This document shows, in pieces, positions 35,732-43,391 of a stretch of 64,000 bases of DNA. Source of the stretch: Rhizobium sophoriradicis (GTDB taxonomy: Bacteria > Pseudomonadota > Alphaproteobacteria > Rhizobiales > Rhizobiaceae); contig NZ_RQIH01000014.1 of the NCBI RefSeq assembly GCF_003939025.1, positions 124,001-188,000 on the forward strand, given 5' to 3'. The position numbers and the translations under genes are program-made. The stretch's first letter is position 1, and each line of letters begins with the position of its first letter. A model generated the notes under the pieces. It ran no database searches and was not told where the DNA came from. It saw nothing but the letters and a program-made list of their open reading frames with translations.

Positions 35732-35832
35732 GTGCTCGGGTCGAGCCCGAGCACGACGGAGGTTGGGGGTAGGTATTGGCTGGAGGCGAGAGGCCTCCCC
35801 TTGCTCCGTCGTCCTCGGGCTTGACCCGAGGA
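35732..35832. repeat. Inverted-repeat element after MarR gene
   Basis: Two perfect small hairpins, GTGCTCGGG-tcgag-CCCGAGCAC (35732-35754) and GTCCTCGGG-cttga-CCCGAGGAC (35811-35832), flank ~55 bases, and the adjoining GACGGA and TCCGTC also pair. This arrangement is a dispersed rhizobial intergenic element. No gene is seen in 35657-35931. Confidence 0.6.
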
Positions 35833-35931
35833 CCCATGCGATGATCGCTGCGTTCACGTCAGCATCAAGACAAGCAGCGGCCCCGACCGAAGCCGAAGGC
35901 CATCCCGTCAGTTTTGCTGAACGCGCCTGGA

Positions 35932-36354
35932 TCAGGCAACCGTGACCGGAACCTCGGTCGAGGTGCGCATGGCGTGGCTGTAGGGGCAGACGATATGGGC
36001 TGCGGCGGCGAGCTTTTCGGCTGTTTCGCGGTCGAGGCCGGGAATATTGACGGTCAGGGCCACTTCGATGCCGAAGCCGGTGCCGTCTTCGCGCGGGCCG
36101 ATGCCGACCTTGGCGGAAACCGTCGTTTCCTCGGAAATCTTGACCTTCTGCTGGCCCGCGACAAATTTCAGGGCACCGAGGAAGCAGGCGGAATATCCGG
36201 CGGCGAAAAGCTGCTCGGGATTGGTGCCGGTCGCGCCGTCGCCGCCGAGTTCCTTGGGAACGGTCAGCGTCACGTCCAAGACGCCGTTATCGGAAACGGC
36301 GCGGCCGGCGCGGCCGCCGGTGGCAGAGGCTTGGGTCGTATAGAGAATAGGCAT
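35932..36354 (-). CDS. ohr: Organic hydroperoxide resistance protein (Ohr, OsmC family)
   Basis: 140 residues from ATG 36354, with AAAGGAGATTG upstream. It opens MPILYTTQASATGGRAGRAVS and has the two catalytic cysteines in FAAGYSACFLGAL and AHIVCPYSHAMR, separated as in Ohr rather than OsmC. It reduces organic peroxides with thiol help in the cytoplasm. The divergent gene is its dedicated repressor OhrR, and palindromes lie between them. Confidence 0.93.
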   Translation of the reverse strand: MPILYTTQASATGGRAGRAVSDNGVLDVTLTVPKELGGDGATGTNPEQLFAAGYSACFLGALKFVAGQQKVKISEETTVSAKVGIGPREDGTGFGIEVALTVNIPGLDRETAEKLAAAAHIVCPYSHAMRTSTEVPVTVA

Positions 36355-36412
36355 GACAATCTCCTTTGGTTGGTCCTTCGATCGGGGTTGGATTTTTAAT
36401 ATCGCACAATTA

Positions 36413-36443
36413 ACTTGTACGCAAGTGAATTTTGCAAATTGCA
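36413..36443. promoter_or_regulatory. OhrR operator candidates
   Basis: ACTTG-tacg-CAAGT (36413-36426) and TGCAA-A-TTGCA (36433-36443) are adjacent perfect inverted repeats in an AT-rich stretch 60-90 bases upstream of ohr. OhrR sites in other bacteria are AT-rich palindromes of this form. Which is bound is not known. Confidence 0.5.
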
Positions 36444-36534
36444 TTTCGGCGTCGAAAGGAAGACAATCGCAGCCTTAGGGCAGGACGATTTTAGGCTGGT
36501 CCGGCCCAAAATCTGAATCCTGCTCTACGTTAAA

Positions 36535-36590
36535 GTGAGAGCGTGATGTCATGAGAAAACCGCTCACACTTTTCGGCATCATGCTCGGGG
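36535..36590. repeat. Dispersed hairpin repeat, copy 2
   Basis: GAGCGTGATGTCATGAGAAAA and CTTTTCGGCATCATGCTC (parts of an inverted repeat) flank CCGCTCACA. It is the same element as 34268-34322 and ends immediately before the ohrR ribosome site, so it could form a hairpin in the ohrR leader. Confidence 0.6.
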
Positions 36591-36599
36591 GTGGTGGAG

Positions 36600-37079
36600 A
36601 TGAAAGCGCAAACGGCAAAGACGATGGAGATACCGGAAGAGGAGAAGCGGCTGGAAAAGCAGCTGTGCTTCGCGGTCTACGCGACGGCGCATGCCTTCAC
36701 CCGTGCCTACAAGCCGATCCTCGACAGGGTCGGCCTCACCTATCCGCAATATCTGGTGATGCTGGTGCTGTGGGAGCGCAGCGAGCTGCCGGTGAAGACC
36801 ATCGGCGAGCAGCTGGATCTCGATTCCGGCACGCTGTCGCCGCTGTTGAAGCGACTGGAACAGGGCGGGCTGATCAAGCGCATCCGCGACCTGCGCGACG
36901 AGCGGCAGGTGATCGTGTCACTGACGCCGAAGGGCCAGGCGATGAAGGGAGAGGTCGATACGATCATGACGGCGATCGGGCAAGCTGCCGGCTGCACGCT
37001 GGAGGAGCTGGGGCAGATGCGCGACATGCTGCATCGGCTGCGCGGCAATCTCGGCCGGGCCGGCGCCGCCGGCGGCTGA
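36600..37079 (+). CDS. ohrR: OhrR, MarR-type organic peroxide sensor/repressor
   Basis: 159 residues from ATG 36600; a second in-frame ATG at 36624 is possible. The peroxide-sensing cysteine lies in EKQLCFAVYATAHAFTRAYKPIL, the OhrR hallmark, and is followed by LTYPQYLVMLVLWE, the recognition helix LDSGTLSPLLKRLE and wing RIRDLRDERQVIVSLT. Oxidation of the cysteine releases DNA and induces ohr. It is divergent from ohr with 245 bases between starts. Confidence 0.93.
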   Translation: MKAQTAKTMEIPEEEKRLEKQLCFAVYATAHAFTRAYKPILDRVGLTYPQYLVMLVLWERSELPVKTIGEQLDLDSGTLSPLLKRLEQGGLIKRIRDLRDERQVIVSLTPKGQAMKGEVDTIMTAIGQAAGCTLEELGQMRDMLHRLRGNLGRAGAAGG

Positions 37080-37105
37080 AGCCTCCTGTCGGGCCTTTCG
37101 CCGAA

Positions 37106-37339
37106 TTACGGCCGCCGCTGAGCGGATTTGGCCGGTGACCGGCGCTTCTTTGCCGGCGCCGCTTCCGCTCCGGCTTCGGCCGCCTGCTGCAGGCGCAACG
37201 CCTTCAGCTTTTCCGTCTTCTTGTCGCGGGCCGAGGCTTCGGCCGCGATGATGGCGCGCGCCGTCTGATCGGTCGCTTCCGCCTTGTCGCGGGGCGACAG
37301 CTTGGCGGGATTGAAGAATTCTTCCTTGGTGGCGGTCAT
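37106..37339 (-). CDS. Small basic hypothetical protein
   Basis: 77 residues from ATG 37339 after GAAAGGGGC. It is rich in Lys, Arg and Ala: TATKEEFFNPAKLSPRDKA, then a helical Ala/Glu/Lys segment, then a basic tail with KKRRSPAKSAQRRP. The tail suggests nucleic-acid or ribosome contact. It lies 97 bases downstream of rpsU on the same strand and may be read from the cold-shock operon. No family is recognised. Confidence 0.6.
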   Translation of the reverse strand: MTATKEEFFNPAKLSPRDKAEATDQTARAIIAAEASARDKKTEKLKALRLQQAAEAGAEAAPAKKRRSPAKSAQRRP

Positions 37340-37436
37340 ATGCCCCTTTCTCAGGTGCTGGCGATTTTGAGCCACGGCCGGGCCGCGATCCCGCGGCCGG
37401 GCCGTTGTTCACGTTGGCCGCGATCCCGCGGCCGGG

Positions 37437-37673
37437 TTAGCGGGCGCGAAGAACCTTTTTCGGTGCCGGCAGCAGGCCTTCACGCTGCATCTTCTTGCGG
37501 GCAAGCTTGCGCTGGCGGCGAATGGCCTCGGCCTTTTCACGGGCGCGTTTCTCGGAGGGCTTCTCGAAGGCGCTGCGAGCTTTCATTTCCCGGAACAGGC
37601 CTTCCCGCTGCATCTTTTTCTTCAGCACGCGCAGTGCCTGATCGACGTTGTTATCCCTGACGAGTACCTGCAA
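37437..37673 (-). CDS. rpsU: 30S ribosomal protein S21
   Basis: 78 residues: QVLVRDNNVDQALRVLKKKM, then REGLFREMKARSAFEKPSEKR, and a Lys/Arg-rich C-terminal helix. The first residue of S21 falls on a TTG codon at 37673, with AAAGGA nine bases upstream; no ATG fits the family start. It joins the 30S platform and helps start-site selection. It is the third gene of the cspA - small ORF - rpsU arrangement described in S. meliloti as a cold-shock operon, which supports cold-regulated synthesis of this S21 copy. Confidence 0.92.
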   Translation of the reverse strand: MQVLVRDNNVDQALRVLKKKMQREGLFREMKARSAFEKPSEKRAREKAEAIRRQRKLARKKMQREGLLPAPKKVLRAR

Positions 37674-37726
37674 AGTGATATCCTTTCTTCGGCGGCAAGG
37701 CCGCACGGTCCATAGTGAAAGCGGCT

Positions 37727-38011
37727 TTACTTCCCGATCCTGATGCTCGAAAGCTTCAACCAGGGTTCGGCGCCGCCGGCTTTGGCCACCACCTCTGGGG
37801 CGGCCCGGGACAACGATTTCCCGGTGTCAATGTCGGCCTCGGTGATGCGGCGTTCAAAATTCTCCGCGTCGAATTGGACGCGATATTGCACATGTCCATG
37901 ATCGTTGGGAAGGACGCCGGCGATCCGGCACCGCTTTTCGGCTTCCGCGGTGCGGGTAAGGCCGGATTTCAACACGATCATGTCGCCGATTTTGTAGTTT
38001 GGTCTGCCCAT
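37727..38011 (-). CDS. Conserved hypothetical protein of the cspA-rpsU operon
   Basis: 94 residues from ATG 38011. It begins GRPNYKIGDMIVLKSG and continues with CRIAGVLPNDHGHVQYRVQFD, FERRITEADID and WLKLSSIRIGK, a small beta-rich protein with an SH3-like look. It sits between cspA and rpsU, at the position of the middle ORF in the S. meliloti cold-shock operon. The function is unknown; nucleic-acid or ribosome binding during cold adaptation is a guess from context. Confidence 0.75.
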   Translation of the reverse strand: MGRPNYKIGDMIVLKSGLTRTAEAEKRCRIAGVLPNDHGHVQYRVQFDAENFERRITEADIDTGKSLSRAAPEVVAKAGGAEPWLKLSSIRIGK

Positions 38012-38069
38012 TCGGCGCACCTTCAACCCTTCGGCTGTTTGTTCGATTGGCCAATCGAAGGCCACAGTG

Positions 38070-38097
38070 AAAACAAAAAGGCCGGGCGGACCCGACC
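38070..38097 (-). terminator. Internal terminator/attenuator after cspA
   Basis: Read on the minus strand, GGTCGGG and CCCGGCC pair around TCCG and are followed by TTTTTGTTTT. It lies between cspA and the next ORF, so most transcripts may end here, giving more cspA than rpsU message. Confidence 0.7.
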
Positions 38098-38247
38098 TCT
38101 TCCCGTCACTCTGCCCTTCCGCCGGCAAGTTGATCAGCGCGCTGCCAGTACATCCGTGGTCAGCTCGCTGGCACATTCTTGCCAGTCAAAATGCTACAGC
38201 AGCTGCAGCTCGTCTGAAAGACGCGGCCGCTGCAGGCGAATGACAAA

Positions 38248-38457
38248 TCATGCGGCCTGAAGGTTGTCGGCCGCGTTCTTGCCCGAGCGCTTGTCGCGAA
38301 CGAGGTCGTAACGGACCTTCTGACCTTCGGTGAGCTCGCGCATGCCAGCGCGTTCGACTGCCGAAATGTGAACGAAAACGTCCGTGGAACCATCATCGGG
38401 CTGGATGAAGCCAAAACCCTTGGTGCCGTTGAACCACTTGACCACGCCTGAATTCAT
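38248..38457 (-). CDS. cspA: Cold-shock protein CspA
   Basis: 69 residues: SGVVKWFNGTKGFGFIQPDDG with RNP-1 (KGFGFI) and DVFVHISAVERAG with RNP-2 (VFVH). It is a single cold-shock domain that binds single-stranded RNA and DNA and melts RNA structure in the cold. AAAGGAAATCG precedes the ATG. More than 120 bases of gene-free sequence with several short stems lie upstream, consistent with the long structured leader of cold-shock genes. It leads the cspA-ORF-rpsU operon. Confidence 0.95.
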   Translation of the reverse strand: MNSGVVKWFNGTKGFGFIQPDDGSTDVFVHISAVERAGMRELTEGQKVRYDLVRDKRSGKNAADNLQAA

Positions 38458-38695
38458 AACGATTTCCTTTCAACCGTTGGAGTGAAGCCGGGGAACGTTG
38501 TCCCACGAGCAATATCGATGCTGAGAGGAGATCTGACGAAGCGCGATCGCGCAGCACAAGCAATATTCGATAGGCACCATGTAGGCTTTTTACCGAATTA
38601 AGCAATGCTATTTTGAAAATAAAACTTTTCCGGGCAGAGCAACGACGCCCGGAATAGCAGGCAGAGGCGGCCGGCTGGCGACCGCCCCGTCGGAA

Positions 38696-39430
38696 TCACT
38701 GCCAGACGACGATCGGCGCCTTCGTCGGAACGCGATCATAGAGATCGATAATATCCTGGTTCAACAGCCTGACGCAGCCCGAGGAGACGGCCTTGCCGAT
38801 CGAGCGCCAGTCGGGGTTCCCGTGCAGGCGGTAGAGCGTGTCCTCGCCGTTCGAGAAGATATAAAGCGCACGGGCGCCGAGCGGGTTCTTCAGCCCGGGC
38901 TCCATGCCGCCGTTCTCGATCGAATATTTGACCAGTTCCGGCTGGCGGGCGACCATCTCGTTCGGCGGCTTCCAGCGCGGCCATTTCTGTCGCCACTGGA
39001 TGACGCCCGACCCCTGCCAGGCAAAACCTTCGCGGCCGATGCCGACGCCGTAACGCATCGCCATGCCATCGGCTTGGACGAGATAGAGGAAACGCGACGG
39101 CGTGTCGACGACGATGGTGCCGGGCGGCTGACCGGTTGGATCGAGAACGCGCTGGCGATAGTAGCGGGGATCGATCTCTTCGTAGGGAACGGCGGGAATG
39201 AGGAAGCCGCCGTCCTCGACTGGGCCGTACATGACGGCAAGCTCAGGCCCGCTCGGCACGCTCGAGGCTCCCGGCGACTGGAACAGGCGCATCGGCGAGC
39301 GGTAGATGATCGACGTGTCGCCCGATCTTACGGTGTTGGCGGAAGAGGCGCAGCCGGTGAGCGCGGAGGCGGCGGTCAGTGCCGAAAGGGAGAGAAAGCT
39401 GCGGCGGGAAAGATGTCTATCGGAACTCAT
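38696..39430 (-). CDS. L,D-transpeptidase (YkuD domain), lipoprotein
   Basis: 244 residues. The N-terminus SRRSFLSLSALTAASALTGC combines an RR motif with a lipobox (Cys 27), so it is probably an outer-membrane-anchored lipoprotein. The YkuD domain (about 100-243) has GTIVVDTPSRFLYLVQADG, RLHGNPDWRSIGKAVSSGCVRLLNQD with the catalytic His and Cys, and ends PIVVWQ. Such enzymes crosslink peptidoglycan 3-3 or attach proteins to it. A paralogue lies 137 bases upstream on the same strand. Confidence 0.92.
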   Translation of the reverse strand: MSSDRHLSRRSFLSLSALTAASALTGCASSANTVRSGDTSIIYRSPMRLFQSPGASSVPSGPELAVMYGPVEDGGFLIPAVPYEEIDPRYYRQRVLDPTGQPPGTIVVDTPSRFLYLVQADGMAMRYGVGIGREGFAWQGSGVIQWRQKWPRWKPPNEMVARQPELVKYSIENGGMEPGLKNPLGARALYIFSNGEDTLYRLHGNPDWRSIGKAVSSGCVRLLNQDIIDLYDRVPTKAPIVVWQ

Positions 39431-39567
39431 GACGCGGGACTGATTTCCTGTTGATGCGGGAATCCATTACGACATCATGAAATCTATCGGCTTGCGCCAA
39501 ATAAACCATAGCTTCACGCAGACGTGTTCCTGATGGAGCCGACGATATGAAGAGCGCTGTTGCAGCG

Positions 39568-40374
39568 CTACATCACAACGATCTCGGCCTTGGCAGGCAG
39601 GCGGTCGTAGAGATCGACGACATCCTGGTTCAGCATGCGCACGCAGCCCGACGAGGTGGCCTTGCCGATCGACTGCCAGTCGGGCGTGCCGTGGATGCGA
39701 TAGAGCGTATCCTGGCCGTCTTTGAAAATATACATGGCGCGGGCGCCGAGCGGGTTCTGCAGTCCGGGATTCATGCCGCCGTTTTCGACCGAAAAGGCGC
39801 GAACCTCGGGCTGGCGGGAGACCATTTCGACCGGCGGCGTCCAGCGCGGCCACTTCTGCTTCCACTGGATGACGCCGCGGCCCGACCAGGCGTAACCGTC
39901 GCGGCCGAGGCCGACGCCATAACGCATCGCCTTGCCATTGCCCTCGACGAAATAGAGGAAACGCGCCTTGGTGTCGACGACGACCGTGCCCGGGCGTTCG
40001 GTCGTCTGATAATCGACCTCCTGGCGCAGGAATTGCGGCTGCACGCGGCTGACCGGAATTGACGGCAGCGTGAAATCCTCGTCGCGCAGCTCGCCATACA
40101 TCGCCGCATGCACTGGATTGGTGACCGGCAGGCCGTAGGTCTGGTGGAACTGGGTCTTGTAGAGTTCGCGCGTCTGCGGCACCGGCTGATCGGGGATCGG
40201 CCGCACGCGGCCGGGATCGACGCCGGGCGGCTGATAGAAGACCGGCGAGGTTTCCTGGACGAAGCGGGCGGGCGAATCGGCGGCGACATCGGGAATGAGG
40301 ATGTTGCAGCCACTGAGCGAGGCAGCGACTATCACGAGCCCGGCAATCGGGAAGACCCGGCGCAGAAAATTCAT
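39568..40374 (-). CDS. L,D-transpeptidase (YkuD domain), lipoprotein paralogue
   Basis: 268 residues. Lipobox ASLSGC gives Cys 23; a Pro-rich stretch of about 80 residues links it to the YkuD domain, which has GTVVVDTKARFLYFVEGNG and IHGTPDWQSIGKATSSGCVRMLNQDV, with catalytic His and Cys kept. It is strongly similar to the next gene over most of its length (GVGLGRDGYAWSGRGVIQWKQKWPRW versus the matching segment), so the two arose by tandem duplication. Confidence 0.92.
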   Translation of the reverse strand: MNFLRRVFPIAGLVIVAASLSGCNILIPDVAADSPARFVQETSPVFYQPPGVDPGRVRPIPDQPVPQTRELYKTQFHQTYGLPVTNPVHAAMYGELRDEDFTLPSIPVSRVQPQFLRQEVDYQTTERPGTVVVDTKARFLYFVEGNGKAMRYGVGLGRDGYAWSGRGVIQWKQKWPRWTPPVEMVSRQPEVRAFSVENGGMNPGLQNPLGARAMYIFKDGQDTLYRIHGTPDWQSIGKATSSGCVRMLNQDVVDLYDRLPAKAEIVVM

Positions 40375-40521
40375 CGAACCACCCTTATCAACGATCGGCG
40401 AGACAGCGATATCTGCCGCGACGATGGCATCCGCGGCTGGCGCGAGGCTGGTGTCGGGGAGGAAAAATCAGGAAGACTTGAACCCGCCCTCTGGCTGCGG
40501 GTTCCTGGGCGCGCCGAAAAA

Positions 40522-41445
40522 TCAGGCCGCCACGCCGTGGAAGAAGCGGATGCTCTGGGCGATCTCGGCCGGCAATGCCGAGGTGTGGTTGCCGGCGACG
40601 GTTTCGGTTTCGATGTGGGTGCCGGCGGCGCGGGCGCGGCGGGCGAGCAGGTCGGCGCGGTCGTTGAAATGCGCCTCCTCCGTGCCATGGAGGACCCGGA
40701 CGGGACATTTGAAGCTGTGGGCGTAGCAGAGCGCCGAACGCACCTCGAATTCATGCCTGTTGCTGTCGTCGAAGCGGATGTCCTGGGGATAGCGGCTGAA
40801 GAAGCGGAAGGCATTGGGATTACCCGATATCGGCGCGGCGGCACGAAATTTATGGGTGCTCATCGCCGTCAGCATGGTCAGCGTGCCGCCGATGCTGTGG
40901 CCGGCGATAAACAGGCGTCCGGGATCGACGCCCGGCAAATGCGCCAGGCGTTCGGCAGCGGCGAGAACGTCGTCGACCTCGTCGTAAAATCCTGAGAAAT
41001 TGCCCCTCTGGCCGTTTTCGCCGCGCAGCGACGGCATCATCACGACATAGCCGGCATCCATATAGGGCTTCATCAGCTGCCAGTGGCCGATGCCCATGGC
41101 ATTGCCGCCATGCAGGAAAAGAACTGCAGGCTTGGCCGTGCGCTCGCGCTTGTATTTCGACACCCAGGCGGCCAGCTCCAGCTCGCCGCCATAGCCGGAA
41201 CGGTAGAAGATCTTCTCGGCGTCGGCAGGCGCGGCCAGCGGTTCGTATTTGTCGGGCGCCGGCCCCTTCTGCAGCAGCTTCGTGCGAAAACGGCGGCGAA
41301 CCTCGGCATAGTCGTGCCTGGCAAGGCGTGGTTCTTCCGGGACATCGAAGGCGGCCGCCATGCGCGGCAACACCAGCGCTCCGGCTAGACCCGCCAGCAC
41401 GGCACGGCGTTGGCGGAAAAAGGAATTTCGTTCATGCGAGCTCAT
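40522..41445 (-). CDS. Exported alpha/beta hydrolase (prolyl-oligopeptidase-like)
   Basis: 307 residues from ATG 41445. RQRRAVLAGLAGALVLPRMAAA resembles a Tat signal peptide. The hydrolase core has VLFLHGGNAMGIGHWQLMKPYMDAGYVVMMPSLRGENGQRGNFSG, the nucleophile elbow FIAGHSIGGTLTM, an acidic stretch VLHGTEEAHFNDRADLL and the late His in VAGNHTSALP. It is probably a periplasmic esterase or peptidase of unknown substrate. It stands between the L,D-transpeptidases and the DNA ligase gene on the same strand. Confidence 0.82.
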   Translation of the reverse strand: MSSHERNSFFRQRRAVLAGLAGALVLPRMAAAFDVPEEPRLARHDYAEVRRRFRTKLLQKGPAPDKYEPLAAPADAEKIFYRSGYGGELELAAWVSKYKRERTAKPAVLFLHGGNAMGIGHWQLMKPYMDAGYVVMMPSLRGENGQRGNFSGFYDEVDDVLAAAERLAHLPGVDPGRLFIAGHSIGGTLTMLTAMSTHKFRAAAPISGNPNAFRFFSRYPQDIRFDDSNRHEFEVRSALCYAHSFKCPVRVLHGTEEAHFNDRADLLARRARAAGTHIETETVAGNHTSALPAEIAQSIRFFHGVAA

Positions 41446-41564
41446 GACGCGGCACCCAAAATCATTTCCCCGGCCGACAAGATGTGCACCGGAAAACGCG
41501 CTGCCGCCAATACACATCCTGTTGAAATTATCGCCCTGCGTCATTGTTGCGCAGGCGGCCCGAC

Positions 41565-43190
41565 TCAGCCGGGTTTAGCGTCGATCATGGCGATCAGCGT
41601 GCGCAGCCGGTCGGCCTCGTAGGGCGGCTTGTCGGGACGAAGGCGGGCGATGCGGGGGAAGCGCATGGCGACGCCTGATTTGTGCCGGGTCGAGCGGTTG
41701 ATGCCCTCGAAGGCGACCTCGACGACGAAGCCGAAATCCCGGTCGGCCCGCACGGCCCGCACCGGGCCGAACCGCTCCGTCGTATTGTTGCGCACGAACT
41801 TGTCGAGCAGCTCGAGTTCGGCATCGGTGAAACCGAAATAGGCCTTTCCCACCGGCACCAGCTGCTCGCCGTCCTCGTCGTCGGCCCAGACGCCGAAGGT
41901 GAAGTCGGAATAGTAGCTCGAGCGTTTGCCGTGGCCGCGCTGGGCATACATCAGCACCGCATCGACGTTATAGGGATTGCGCTTCCACTTGAACCAGGGA
42001 CCCTTCATGCGGCCGGCCTGGTAGATGCTGTCGCGGCGCTTGATCATCACGCCTTCGATGACGGGATCGGGCGGCGCGGCGCGCAAAGCGTCGAGCTCTT
42101 CCCAGGATGAGAAAGGCACGAGCGGCGACAGATCGAAACGATCATGGGGGGCGCGATCGATGATCTCAGCCAGGCGATCGCGGCGATCCACATAGGTGTG
42201 GCCGCGAATGTCCTCCTCGCCGTCAAACAGCAGGTCATAGGCGCGGATGAAGGCGGGGTAGTCGTCGAGCATCCTCGCCGTCACCGTCTTACGGTTCAAC
42301 CGCTGCTGCAGGTCGGAGAATGTGCGGGTCGGGCTGTTGGAGCGGGCGGTGCCGCCGACCAAGAGCTCGCCGTCGACAACGCCGGAAAAATCGATCGCCT
42401 CGAGAATGTCGGGAAAGGCGCCCGAAATGTCGTCGCCGGAGCGGGAATAGATCTTGCGCCGGTCGCCGGAGCGGGAAAGCTGGACGCGGATGCCGTCCCA
42501 TTTCCATTCTGCGGCATAGTCGGCCGGGTCGAGGGCGGTAAGATCGCCCTCCTCCACTGCATTGGCGAGCATGACGGAGTGGAAGATCGCCGGCGTCGCC
42601 AGCGCCGGTTTCTCGCCGCCGCCCGCCAGCCACGCGAACAATGTCTCGTAAGGCGGCTGCAGGCCGTGCCAGAGGGTTTCGATCTCGGTAACGTCCTTGC
42701 CGCCGAGGTCGGCGAGCGCCTGTTTGGCAAGACGGGCGGAGACGCCGATGCGCATGGCGCCGGTCGCCAGTTTGATGAAGGCGAAGCGGCCGGAGGAATC
42801 CAGCCGGTCGAGCAGGTCGCGGACATAGCCGCGCACTTCGGTGCGCCCGAGCCCGTTCATGCGGGTGACGACCTCGCCGAGGCGCGGCTGGGAAAGGGCC
42901 GAGCGGTCGATATCCCGCTCATTGTCCCAGACCAGCGAGATGGTTTCGGCGAGATCGCCGACATAATCATAGGAATAGCGGAACAGCACCTCGTCCATGC
43001 GCTCCAGCACCAGCTCGCGCAGCATGGCCGGCTTGACGTTGCGCACCTCCAGCGTGCCGGCAATGGCGGCCAGGCCATAGCCGCGGTCTGGATTGGGCGT
43101 ATCGCGGAAATAGTCGGTCAGCAGCTTGAGTTTGCCGTTGCGGCTGGGCGTCAGCACCAGGCGGTCGAGGAGGTCGGCGAAGGCTTTCAT
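41565..43190 (-). CDS. ATP-dependent DNA ligase, ligase-associated DNA-damage-response type
   Basis: 541 residues from ATG 43190. An N-terminal helical domain (about 1-200, FADLLDRLVLTPSRNGKLKLL onward) is followed by the nucleotidyltransferase core with motif I AEWKWDGIRVQL (catalytic Lys), motif III FDGEEDIRGHTY, motif IV PVIEGVMIKR and motif V GPWFKWKR. An OB domain with EVAFEGINRSTRHKSGVAMRFPRI ends it. This is the ligase of the four-gene set with an Lhr-like helicase, a metallo-beta-lactamase exonuclease and a phosphoesterase. Only the exonuclease is next to it here. Confidence 0.9.
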   Translation of the reverse strand: MKAFADLLDRLVLTPSRNGKLKLLTDYFRDTPNPDRGYGLAAIAGTLEVRNVKPAMLRELVLERMDEVLFRYSYDYVGDLAETISLVWDNERDIDRSALSQPRLGEVVTRMNGLGRTEVRGYVRDLLDRLDSSGRFAFIKLATGAMRIGVSARLAKQALADLGGKDVTEIETLWHGLQPPYETLFAWLAGGGEKPALATPAIFHSVMLANAVEEGDLTALDPADYAAEWKWDGIRVQLSRSGDRRKIYSRSGDDISGAFPDILEAIDFSGVVDGELLVGGTARSNSPTRTFSDLQQRLNRKTVTARMLDDYPAFIRAYDLLFDGEEDIRGHTYVDRRDRLAEIIDRAPHDRFDLSPLVPFSSWEELDALRAAPPDPVIEGVMIKRRDSIYQAGRMKGPWFKWKRNPYNVDAVLMYAQRGHGKRSSYYSDFTFGVWADDEDGEQLVPVGKAYFGFTDAELELLDKFVRNNTTERFGPVRAVRADRDFGFVVEVAFEGINRSTRHKSGVAMRFPRIARLRPDKPPYEADRLRTLIAMIDAKPG

Positions 43191-43215
43191 GCGGGCCTCC
43201 GGGCTTGGGAAGAAG

Positions 43216-43368
43216 ACCCCTCCCCAACCCCTCCCCACAAGGGGGAGGGACTAACTCGTGGCGCTGCCCTGCCCTTTTTCGACTTCAGCGTTCCCGGGGG
43301 TGATTTTGCAGTGGGATGGCGCGGCAGATCTAGCCCCTCCCCCTTGTGGGGAGGGGTTGGGGAGGGGT
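43216..43368. repeat. Long inverted repeat between ligase and exonuclease genes
   Basis: ACCCCTCCCCAACCCCTCCC plus CACAAGGGGGAGGG (43216-43249) is complementary to the right arm CCCCTCCCCCTTGTGGGGAG and following bases (43334-43368), with ~85 bases between. Each arm is itself partly palindromic. It differs from the RIME-like family. Transcripts crossing it would fold into a long hairpin. Confidence 0.75.
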
Positions 43369-43391
43369 TTTGATCCACCACACCGCTCATC

